Assembly (NCBI GenBank): GCA_965659665.1
Contig: CBFHWU010000019.1
Location: 1-6,121 of the forward strand
DNA length: 6,121 bases
Direction: 5' to 3'
Source of the DNA: CBFHWU01 sp965659665
Lineage (GTDB): Bacteria; Bacteroidota; Bacteroidia; Flavobacteriales; Flavobacteriaceae
The position numbers and the translations under genes were made by a program. Below, piece by piece: positions 1 through 5,242 of this stretch (position 1 is the first letter of the stretch; every line of letters starts with the position of its first letter). The notes under the pieces were generated by a model. That model had not been told where the DNA came from. It saw nothing but the letters and a program-made list of their open reading frames with translations, and searched no databases.

Positions 1-2
1 AT

Positions 3-92
3 TTTTTGGAAAAGAATATGGCTTTTTCGTTTATACCTATTTTAATTGCATATTTTTTAGGACAATATTCTCAGATTAAGTTCAAGAAATAA
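3..92 (+). CDS. C-terminal end of a membrane protein (5' end outside window)
   Basis: A frame open from the left edge of the window to TAA at 90-92 encodes 29 residues. A hydrophobic stretch containing MAFSFIPILIAYFLGQY is followed by a basic tail ending KFKK. This looks like a last transmembrane helix with a short positively charged cytoplasmic end. The two other + frames also hit stops nearby, so the choice rests on the helix-like composition. The stop codon lies inside the start of the first tRNA-end-like repeat (from 87), so the gene ends exactly where the repeat region begins. The family cannot be named from this fragment. Confidence 0.45.
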   Translation, partial: FLEKNMAFSFIPILIAYFLGQYSQIKFKK

Positions 93-140
93 TTGAAAAA
101 TACTCCTTAATAAGTTCGAACTTTCGAAAGTTTGGGTCAC
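87..140 (+). repeat. tRNA-3'-end-like direct repeat, copy A
   Basis: This is a direct repeat of 1764-1816. The shared pattern is AAAT-ATTG-AAAAAT-CTCC, then AAGTTCGAACTTT, then AAGTTTGGGTCAC (131-140 is TTTGGGTCAC). The TTCGAA element followed by an acceptor-like GGGTCAC resembles the T-loop and 3' acceptor strand of a tRNA gene. No matching 5' acceptor strand, D-arm or anticodon arm lies upstream, so this is a fragment and not a tRNA gene. A terminator follows 7 bases later. Such fragments are classic attachment-site remnants of tRNA-targeting integrative elements; an att role here is inferred. Confidence 0.6.
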
Positions 141-147
141 AAACGTA

Positions 148-178
148 GAACCCATAAGGAATTGTGGGTTCATTTTTT
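148..178 (+). terminator. Rho-independent terminator after repeat copy A
   Basis: GAACCCATAA (148-157) pairs with TTGTGGGTTC (162-171) to give a 10-bp stem, one pair being T-G, closed by a GGAA tetraloop. A T6 tract (173-178) follows. It would end + strand transcription from the left-hand membrane-protein gene and insulate the HNH-HIT operon. Two shorter hairpins of the form ACCC-loop-GGGT follow at 179-189 and 201-211, the first also followed by a T-rich run. Confidence 0.8.
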
Positions 179-252
179 ACCCAAAGGGTTTTATTTTAGA
201 ACCCAACGGGTCTTAATATAAATTTTATTTTATTCATTATCAATGATTTAAG

Positions 253-280
253 GGTAGGGTTCGAATCCTCCCTGGGTCAC
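253..280 (+). repeat. tRNA-3'-end-like fragment, copy C
   Basis: The stretch contains GGGTTCGAATCC followed by TCCCTGGGTCAC. GTTCGAATC is the standard tRNA T-loop consensus with its flanking G-C pair, and CTGGGTCAC is acceptor-like and shared with copies A and B. No 5' acceptor (GACCCAG-type) or anticodon arm can be found in the AT-rich bases before it, so only the 3' end is present. The isotype cannot be deduced. It lies just before the HNH gene promoter region and could be the left edge of the cassette proper. Confidence 0.6.
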
Positions 281-283
281 AAA

Positions 284-312
284 TTTTCTCTAAGAATAAT
301 AATTTATTTTTG
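284..312 (+). promoter_or_regulatory. Possible Bacteroidota-type promoter for the HNH-HIT operon
   Basis: TATTTTTG at 305-312 matches the Bacteroidota -7 consensus TAnnTTTG, 42 bases before the ATG at 355. The -33 element (expected TTTG) is poor: only TTTTC at 284-288 is at a suitable distance. No strong Shine-Dalgarno sequence precedes the start, as usual in this phylum. It lies directly downstream of copy C, so the operon would carry its own promoter inside the repeat-bounded cassette. Confidence 0.3.
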
Positions 313-354
313 GAGATATTTTTTTCATTAAATTTAGCCTGAACAAAGTATTTA

Positions 355-1380
355 ATGATAAATTTCCAATTAAATGATCCAAGCTTAGAGTCTCAATGGA
401 GAGCTATCATTTTATTTGGAAAGAATTCGGCTTCATACAAATTTGCTTTCGCAAAGAGCTTACTTGAATTAATTGATAATGAAACTACCAGGGTGAGTCT
501 TGAAGAATTATCTGAGCCATTCTCAAGAAATATAGTTAACCACTTAACAACAAACGACAAGCAAGGCAATTCAAAATCAAGTACTTTCTTAAATGGTTGC
601 AGGTCATACATATCTAATGAATTAGATTACTCGGAGCTATTAAAATTAACCGAAAAAAAGGGTTTTGTTAATGTAGTTGATGCATTTCAAAATGTAAATG
701 GTGACCAAATACCTAATCCTTTTTATCATAAGAATTACATAGGAAGAAAAAAAGAAATAGTATTTACTGACGAACTATTAAGATTAAAAGAAAGTTTTCA
801 TTTTCAAAACTTTGACCAAGAGGTTGAAGCACGCTGGAATTTGGTAGAGACAGCTTGGAATCTTAATATAAATCCAAATTTATTAGAGGTTAAATATGAT
901 AAAGCAAATTCTATATTTTTTATCCAAAATGATTTGATGAAACGGAAAGATGTGACTTCTGTCAAAGATGCTTTAAACGGATATCAGAAAGGGAAGTGTT
1001 TTTATAGTTTTCAAGATATCTCTATAAATTCTACTAGTCAAAACATATGTGATGTAGATCACTTTTTACCTCACTCAAATAAATTAGCTCACTCCAAAAA
1101 TGGAGCTAATATTAATGGTGTTTGGAATCTCGTTTTGGCAGATAGTACTATTAACAGACAAAAGAGTTCTAAAGTCCCTGAAAAACGATTTCTAAAACGA
1201 CTTTATAGTAGAAATGAATTTTATATCAACAGTAAACACCCATTGGCAGAAACAATTATTAATCAAACAGGATTAACTAAAGACATTCGAAAAAGGTTTT
1301 TAGAAAAACATTATAACTTAGCAGTTGAGAATTCCATACAAACGTGGAAGCCTAAAATTGAACTAATAGGAACATTTTAA
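355..1380 (+). CDS. HNH endonuclease domain protein (zinc-less, HNH_4/Cas9-like motif)
   Basis: The 341-residue protein has a C-terminal HNH nuclease module and an uncharacterised N-terminal half (about 1-200). The N-terminal part is mostly helical in appearance, with an early WRAIILFGKNSASYKFAFAK stretch. The motif reads DVDHFLPHS (233-241), WNLVLA (257-262) and INRQKSS (266-272), which is the DVDH-P-S ... N-K-S-VP layout of HNH_4 domains including that of Cas9. D235, H236 and N267 align with the Cas9 HNH residues D839, H840 and N863, so the catalytic set looks intact. Only one cysteine of the usual zinc knuckles remains (C215, in GKCFYS); the other positions are S218, D263 and I266. The stop overlaps the next start (TAATG), implying translational coupling with the HIT gene. 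No signal peptide or RuvC, REC or PAM-interacting parts are visible, so it is not Cas9. Nuclease activity is well supported; its target is unknown, and a defence or mobile-element role is inferred. Confidence 0.85.
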   Translation: MINFQLNDPSLESQWRAIILFGKNSASYKFAFAKSLLELIDNETTRVSLEELSEPFSRNIVNHLTTNDKQGNSKSSTFLNGCRSYISNELDYSELLKLTEKKGFVNVVDAFQNVNGDQIPNPFYHKNYIGRKKEIVFTDELLRLKESFHFQNFDQEVEARWNLVETAWNLNINPNLLEVKYDKANSIFFIQNDLMKRKDVTSVKDALNGYQKGKCFYSFQDISINSTSQNICDVDHFLPHSNKLAHSKNGANINGVWNLVLADSTINRQKSSKVPEKRFLKRLYSRNEFYINSKHPLAETIINQTGLTKDIRKRFLEKHYNLAVENSIQTWKPKIELIGTF

Positions 1381-1745
1381 TGAGCGTATTTTTAACAATA
1401 CCAGAGGATAGAGTTGTTTACAGGGGTGATTTCTTTTTTATGATTTATGATGCTTATCCAGTATCTAACAATCATTTACTCATAATTTCAAATGAATTGA
1501 GAGAAGACTACTTTTCCTTGACAGCTGATGAGCAAAAGGAACTTCCTAAAATGATTAATAAAGCAAAGTCTATCATTGAAAAAGAAATTAGTCCCGATGG
1601 GTATAATATTGGAATGAATTGTGGAGTGTCCTCAGGGCAAACAGTTATGCACTTTCATTGTCACATTATTCCAAGATTTACTGGCGATGTCGATGACCCA
1701 AGAGGAGGTGTAAGACATTGTATAATGCATAAAGGTTACTATTAA
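1380..1745 (+). CDS. HIT (histidine triad) family nucleotide hydrolase
   Basis: The 121-residue protein is about the usual length of a single HIT domain. The signature HFHCHII (91-97) fits H-phi-H-phi-H-phi-phi, with H93 as the expected nucleotidyl-transfer nucleophile. It is preceded by NCGVSSGQTVMH (80-91), the substrate-binding N/G/GQ segment. The C-terminus DPRGGVRHC (106-114) matches the PRGGVR block typical of the bacterial Ap4A-hydrolase-like branch. HIT enzymes cleave nucleoside-phosphate bonds (dinucleoside polyphosphates, AMP-lysine or adenylylated intermediates). The start codon shares its A with the TAA of the HNH gene, so the two are almost certainly co-expressed. It could process a nucleotide or adenylylated product tied to the nuclease, or act as a control partner; the sequence does not decide. 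A terminator lies about 80 bases downstream. Confidence 0.92.
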   Translation: MSVFLTIPEDRVVYRGDFFFMIYDAYPVSNNHLLIISNELREDYFSLTADEQKELPKMINKAKSIIEKEISPDGYNIGMNCGVSSGQTVMHFHCHIIPRFTGDVDDPRGGVRHCIMHKGYY

Positions 1746-1763
1746 CTAGTAAGTAACAACTTT

Positions 1764-1816
1764 AAATCATTGGAAAAATCCTCCAAAAAGTTCGAACTTT
1801 TGTAAGTTTGGGTCAC
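1764..1816 (+). repeat. tRNA-3'-end-like direct repeat, copy B
   Basis: This is the second copy of the 87-140 element in the same orientation. AAATCATTGGAAAAATCCTCC is followed by AAAAGTTCGAACTTTT, a perfect 16-base palindrome carrying TTCGAA, then GTAAGTTTGGGTCAC. Similarity to copy A continues through GGGTCAC, and both copies then run into a strong terminator of different sequence. It begins 18 bases after the HIT stop, so copies A/C and B bracket the two-gene operon. Confidence 0.6.
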
Positions 1817-1822
1817 TAAATC

Positions 1823-1859
1823 GGAGAATTGATTTACAGGAATTGGTTCTCCTTTTTTT
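1823..1859 (+). terminator. Rho-independent terminator of the HNH-HIT operon
   Basis: Positions 1823-1835 pair with 1840-1852 as a continuous 13-bp stem (GGAGAATTGATTT against GAATTGGTTCTCC, several G-U pairs). The loop is ACAG, and a T7 run (1853-1859) follows. It is placed to end + strand transcription after the HIT gene and copy B. It also sits where the - strand GH65 remnant stops resembling its family, so it probably marks the right edge of the inserted cassette. Confidence 0.85.
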
Positions 1860-1865
1860 ATGTTT

Positions 1866-2356
1866 GATATTTCAATCGCATAAGCAATGGCAGCATTTCG
1901 GAGGATTTCCTCAGTGGTGATCTCCCATTCGTTATGACACCCTTCCCCATTCATGGTTATCATTGGATATAATGCTGCTCCTGTATTAAAACCTAATTTG
2001 GCTGCATTCTCTATGGCTTTTTGTAAATGTTTGTGAGGGTAATTGAGTAGGTTTTCTGCTACCGATTCATTTTTTGTTGCCATGTAGAAAGGGAAGCAAT
2101 AGGCATCTGTATCCCAATAGGTGCTGCCGCCATATTTTTAGCCTCTAAATCCTTTGGAGCCTATATTAAGCAATGCGTTTTTACTGGTATAGGTTTTATT
2201 GAGTTGGAAGATATTGAATCGTATTCCTTGTTGGGCTTTTACATCCCCGTCAATGGAGATGCAAGCCATTTTCCAAATGCCGTCCCAGTGTGTTTTTTGT
2301 AAATCGAGTAAGGCATCGAAGCCTTTGTTAAGTGCATTTTGGGCAATTTGTTTCAC
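1866..2356 (-). pseudogene. GH65 maltose phosphorylase-like remnant (internal part only, with nonsense codon)
   Basis: The - strand carries the central catalytic region of a glycoside hydrolase family 65 inverting phosphorylase (maltose/kojibiose type, cytoplasmic, about 750-800 residues when whole). In order: GFDALLDLQKTHWDGIWKM, GDVKAQQGIRFNIFQLN, NIGSKGFRG, an in-frame TAA at 2138-2140 (intact enzymes usually have E here, so one G-to-T change would do), KYGGSTYWDTDAYCFPFYM, then GAALYPMITMNGEGCHNEWE. The frame is unbroken on both sides of the stop. CHNEWE contains the likely catalytic glutamate. The family match ends near AIAYAIEIS (about 1866); the frame then runs by chance through the terminator and copy B to 1742. 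N- and C-terminal domains are missing. It would once have phosphorolysed an alpha-glucoside in a maltodextrin pathway; it cannot do so now. Confidence 0.88.
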
Positions 2357-2466
2357 ATGGCTATGGTGGCTTTTTTGAGGTTGTTGTTATTTAATGACTT
2401 GGAAACGGTTGAAACCGACACGCCTAGCTCAGTAGCCAGTTGCTTTAGGGTTATCTTTTTTTTCAA
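2353..2466 (-). pseudogene. LacI-family regulator, N-terminal DNA-binding remnant
   Basis: Starting at a TTG on the - strand, 37 codons encode KKKITLKQLATELGVSVSTV followed by SKSLNN, then end at TGA (2353-2355). This is the N-terminal helix-turn-helix of LacI/GalR regulators (compare I-T-L-K-D-I-A ... G-V-S-V-S-T-V-S-K-L-N). The last residues, KKATIAM, resemble the end of the same domain after a small deletion. The hinge and the whole sugar-binding domain are gone. Directly at the TGA, one base out of frame, the GH65 remnant begins. LacI regulators usually sit next to GH65 genes in Bacteroidota maltodextrin loci, so an internal deletion that joined the two is the simplest history. The TTG start may replace an original ATG. 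Confidence 0.8.
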
Positions 2467-2554
2467 TTATTATAAATTTTAAGAATACTAAAATACAACT
2501 AAACTGCGTCTTTTAAAGCTGCAACGCTAGGTGTTTATACATTTGATTTAAAGA

Positions 2555-3505
2555 TCATTCCTTTAATAAAAATTCAAAAATCTGATCTAGTCTCTTATTC
2601 CATGATTTTCCGCTATGTTTTTCTCCGTTGAATAAAATATTTTTAAAATTTTTAGAATCATAGCCTTTATTATTAAAAATAGAATCGACATGAACAGCGT
2701 AGTCAACATAATAACTATCTAAATCACCCGCAGCATTTCCATAGTCGAACCAAAGGCGATGATTGTTCGGATTTGGAACATGATCCTTCATATAATCAAA
2801 AATTGAAAATGGAACTCTTTTATCGTATACTCCATCCTTGTTTGGGGCAACGCCCATCCAATGTGTTGAAATACAGGCTGCCCTTGAGAATACATTTGGA
2901 TATTCAAAAATGGCATACATGGATATTAACCCTCCCATGCTTGAACCCGCTATATATGTGTTTTTAGCATTTTTATACACAATAAAAGTATTATCTACAT
3001 ATGGTTTTAACTCTTTAACAACGAATTTTAAATAATTATCTGCAATTAAATGTGCGTGGTAAGGTTGATTTTCATTTTGAAAAAACAAGGAATTTTTATC
3101 TAAATAGTTTATTGATTTTGAAGGGAAGTATTCATTCCATCTCGTTTTTCCAGTATTGTAAATACCTACAATTATAAATTCCTTTACTTTATTTTCATTA
3201 AGTAGTTTTGTAGCCACTTCATCTGCTTTCCACTTTGAACCCCATTCTTTTTTATTAGTCTTTTTTCCAAACAATGAGCCGCCATCGTGCATGTATATAA
3301 CGGAATATTTTTTGTCGGAAGAATAGTTTTCTGGAACCCAAATATCGACTGTCCTGTTTGCAACATAGACAGAGGGGAAATCATCAACTCTATAAATTTC
3401 ACCACCAAAAGTCCATAATTGTTCTTGCTCAAGCTTTTCAATTTCTTGTGCATTTACACTTATAACAACAAATACAATTAAAAAACATACTATGTTGATT
3501 TTCAT
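2555..3505 (-). CDS. Secreted alpha/beta-hydrolase, esterase D-like (CE1-type) esterase
   Basis: The 316-residue protein begins with a signal peptide (MKINIVCFLIVFVVISVNAQ, probable signal peptidase I cleavage after A19; no lipobox). The rest is an esterase D/PF00756-like alpha/beta-hydrolase. IYMHDGGSLF (70-79) is the oxyanion-side segment, GSSMGG (187-192) holds the nucleophile S189, FDYGNAAGDLD (253-263) carries the acid (probably D263), and GEKHSGKSW (294-302) gives H297. The family includes feruloyl and acetyl-xylan esterases and other carbohydrate deacylases, so removal of acyl groups from a polysaccharide in the periplasm or outside the cell is likely, but the substrate cannot be read. 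The ATG at 3505 is preceded by an A-rich leader and starts the signal peptide. It is codirectional with the upstream sulfatase, but a 347-base gap with a terminator suggests separate transcription. No clear canonical promoter spacing was found. Confidence 0.88.
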   Translation of the reverse strand: MKINIVCFLIVFVVISVNAQEIEKLEQEQLWTFGGEIYRVDDFPSVYVANRTVDIWVPENYSSDKKYSVIYMHDGGSLFGKKTNKKEWGSKWKADEVATKLLNENKVKEFIIVGIYNTGKTRWNEYFPSKSINYLDKNSLFFQNENQPYHAHLIADNYLKFVVKELKPYVDNTFIVYKNAKNTYIAGSSMGGLISMYAIFEYPNVFSRAACISTHWMGVAPNKDGVYDKRVPFSIFDYMKDHVPNPNNHRLWFDYGNAAGDLDSYYVDYAVHVDSIFNNKGYDSKNFKNILFNGEKHSGKSWNKRLDQIFEFLLKE

Positions 3506-3713
3506 TTTTATAATTTTTTAAAAAATAGAACAATATGTTAACTGTATAAAAACACTCTTTTAACTTACGGTAAATATATATTTTAATTTAAATAAACAAT
3601 AATCAAAGTTATAAACATTCAAACGTTTTCGTTTTATTTGTTCCTAGTTATTGCCTCTAAAATAAGAAAAAGTTTATATGGTTTATTCGTGAAGAAGTGT
3701 GTTTTTGAAATTT

Positions 3714-3740
3714 AAAAGCCTCCATATCGAGGTTTTTTTT
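3714..3740. terminator. Bidirectional intrinsic terminator between sulfatase and esterase genes
   Basis: AAAAGCCTC (3714-3722) pairs with GAGGTTTTT (3729-3737) around a CATATC loop, with one G-U pair. T8 (3733-3740) follows on the + strand, while a T4 run follows the CCTC...GAGG stem on the - strand. Since the genes on both sides are on the - strand, its likely job is to end transcription from the sulfatase gene at 3853. It lies 110 bases past that stop codon, with the GC-rich block in between. Confidence 0.65.
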
Positions 3741-3749
3741 ATGCTTAGT

Positions 3750-3860
3750 CTACACTAACCACTTGTCAATCTCGGGAGCGTATTTTTCAGGGCCAAACCC
3801 CAACCCTAGTTTACGTGTTTTTTGTCCGAAATGCGTTGGGCTTCGCCTACATTTAATTTC
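3750..3860 (-). other. GC-rich block, possible C-terminal gene remnant or intergenic repeat
   Basis: The gap 3506-3852 is otherwise very AT-rich and holds no gene, apart from the terminator at 3714-3740. This block stands out by composition and by G-tracts on the - strand (AGGGTTGGGGTTTGG, 3793-3807). One - strand frame is open from 3860 to a TAG at 3750-3752 and reads in part KLGLGFGPEKYAPEIDKWLV, which looks like a natural protein C-terminus. It has no start of its own and overlaps the sulfatase stop. It may be the tail of a lost gene downstream of the sulfatase, or a dispersed intergenic repeat read by chance. I do not recognise a family. Confidence 0.3.
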
Positions 3861-5160
3861 TTAAATAATTATAAGACAGCAGTACGTCAATGAATGCTTG
3901 GCGAATCTCTTTTTCCTTATCGGTCATCTGATTCCATTCCAGCTCGTTTTTTTCTTTGGGATCTTTTTTTACGTTGTAAAATCTGTTTCCAACATAAAAT
4001 TTATAGTTTTCGTCTCTTACCCATTCGGTTGTTGCAGCTAGTGGACTGGATCCCCCTTCTCTATTATACCAAGTGTGTATCCATTTTCTTTTGATACTTT
4101 CTTTTCCTAACAGTTGTGGGTAAAAACTGATGCCATCCAAATCTAAATTCGCATCTATTTTAATACCAGCAGCCTCACATAGCGTGGGGAAAAAATCGCT
4201 GAAATCAACGAGAGCAGTATTGGAAACACCTGCTTTGACGGCCCCTTTCCAATTGACAATTAGCGGCACGTGGGTGCCGTTGTCTGTGGTTTTTCCTTTG
4301 CCGCCTTTAATCGCAACATCACCCATCATGGAAACAATAGGTTGGTCGGTACCATTATCAGCGGTAAATATAACGATGGTATCTTCACTCAATCCTAATT
4401 GCTCAATTTTATCGACAATACGTCCTATAGAAAAGTCCATATAAGCGACCATATCAGCAAAGTATTTTGGGTTTCCTTTATAGGTTTTCGAACCCAAGTC
4501 GCTTGGGTTCCAATCTTCGGAATGGGGGGTTGGCACAAAAGGGCAATGGGTAAGGTTCATGGGATAATAAACTAAAAAGGGCTGTTCTTTTTTACGTTCC
4601 ATAAAATCAATTATGTAGTCAACCATCATGTCTGTTGAAAAACGTCCCTCGGCTTTGTCATACTGTTCTCCGTTCTTTTCTAAAAAAGGATTTACATAAC
4701 GCTTGTCTCTCTTATGCTTGTCTTTTCCATTTGTTGATAATTGCCACAGTAAGTATTCGTCAAAACCAAAATGCTCGGGTAATTTATTGTCTCTTCCCAA
4801 CTGCCATTTTCCTGCCACTAGGGTAGCATAACCATTAGCTTTTAGCTCTTGGCTAAATGTTCTCTCTTCAAGGTCTAGGTAGCCAAATTTCACATGATTT
4901 TTCTTGTTTGACCTCCCGGTCATTAACTTTACTCGCGAGGGTGTGCAAATGGGTTGTGCATGGCAATTTTCAAATTGCATACCGCTTTTTGCCATTTGCG
5001 ATAAGCGCGGAGTGTTATATGAAGTGCCGCCATAAGAATTGATGCATTCGGCTCCCAAATCGTCCACCATAATCAACACCATATTGGGTTGACGGTTTAT
5101 ATTTTGTGCTTGAACCAAAACAAACGCAAGCCCACAAACCAAACATAATAGTTTATTCAT
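3853..5160 (-). CDS. Secreted S1-family (arylsulfatase-type) sulfatase
   Basis: The 435-residue protein has a signal peptide (MNKLLCLVCGLAFVLVQAQ, cleavage likely after A18) and one complete type I sulfatase domain. Visible in order: metal ligands D33/D34 in MVDDLG; C72 of CTPSR (72-76), the cysteine an anaerobic or aerobic maturation enzyme must turn into formylglycine, continuing to LMTGR; GKWQLG (117-122), where most S1 enzymes have GKWHLG; LTHCPF (203-208) with the conserved H205; TADNG (266-270) with D268/N269 as metal ligands; and GGKGKTTDNGTHVPL (286-300). It hydrolyses sulfate esters, here probably on an algal-type polysaccharide in the periplasm. The length is near the short end of the family but both ends look complete. 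The ATG at 5160 is chosen because it starts the signal peptide. It diverges from the truncated sulfatase at 5243. The substrate subfamily cannot be assigned by eye. Confidence 0.93.
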   Translation of the reverse strand: MNKLLCLVCGLAFVLVQAQNINRQPNMVLIMVDDLGAECINSYGGTSYNTPRLSQMAKSGMQFENCHAQPICTPSRVKLMTGRSNKKNHVKFGYLDLEERTFSQELKANGYATLVAGKWQLGRDNKLPEHFGFDEYLLWQLSTNGKDKHKRDKRYVNPFLEKNGEQYDKAEGRFSTDMMVDYIIDFMERKKEQPFLVYYPMNLTHCPFVPTPHSEDWNPSDLGSKTYKGNPKYFADMVAYMDFSIGRIVDKIEQLGLSEDTIVIFTADNGTDQPIVSMMGDVAIKGGKGKTTDNGTHVPLIVNWKGAVKAGVSNTALVDFSDFFPTLCEAAGIKIDANLDLDGISFYPQLLGKESIKRKWIHTWYNREGGSSPLAATTEWVRDENYKFYVGNRFYNVKKDPKEKNELEWNQMTDKEKEIRQAFIDVLLSYNYLRN

Positions 5161-5203
5161 CTGACATAATTTTAACTGTCTAAACCTACTAAAGGTTTGA
5201 AAT

Positions 5204-5211
5204 CAAAAATA
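5204..5211 (-). promoter_or_regulatory. Possible -7 promoter element for the sulfatase gene
   Basis: On the - strand this reads TATTTTTG, a match to the Bacteroidota -7 consensus TAnnTTTG, 43 bases before the sulfatase ATG at 5160. No TTTG -33 element is visible at the expected 17-23 base spacing, so the call rests on one element in AT-rich DNA. It lies immediately beside the point where the neighbouring truncated sulfatase begins (about 5243). Confidence 0.25.
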
Positions 5212-5242
5212 TAATAAAAAAATAGAATTAGTTTATCATTAA

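Noticed and set aside
60..282. Complete tRNA gene ending at 140 or 280
   Set aside because: Only T-loop-like and 3' acceptor-like parts are present. No 5' acceptor strand complementary to TGGGTCA and no anticodon arm could be found in the 75 bases before either end.
355..1380. Cas9 or Cas9 fragment
   Set aside because: The HNH motif is similar, but there is no RuvC, arginine-rich bridge, recognition lobe, cas1/cas2 or repeat array, and the N-terminal half does not resemble Cas9.
87..1816. CRISPR array
   Set aside because: Only two or three divergent copies of the repeat exist, at irregular and large spacing, with genes between them.
1742..2083. 113-residue - strand open frame as a separate gene
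   Set aside because: Its first two thirds are interior GH65 sequence that continues without a break in frame from upstream of the apparent start. Its last third is the reverse strand of the terminator and repeat B.
2138..2356. 72-residue - strand open frame with GTG start as a gene
   Set aside because: It is another piece of the same GH65 remnant, ended by the nonsense codon; the GTG is a chance start.
3184..3453. - strand open frame of 89 codons inside the esterase gene
   Set aside because: It is a shadow frame within a gene with signal peptide and complete catalytic motifs.
4130..4444. + strand open frame of 104 codons opposite the sulfatase
   Set aside because: It is antisense to a well-supported sulfatase, has no recognisable domain, and its composition follows from the opposite strand's codons.
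5130..5160. Lipoprotein signal on the sulfatase (cysteines at residues 6 and 9)
   Set aside because: The cysteines lie within the first nine residues, before the hydrophobic core, so no proper lipobox is formed; a signal peptidase I site (VQA-Q) fits better.
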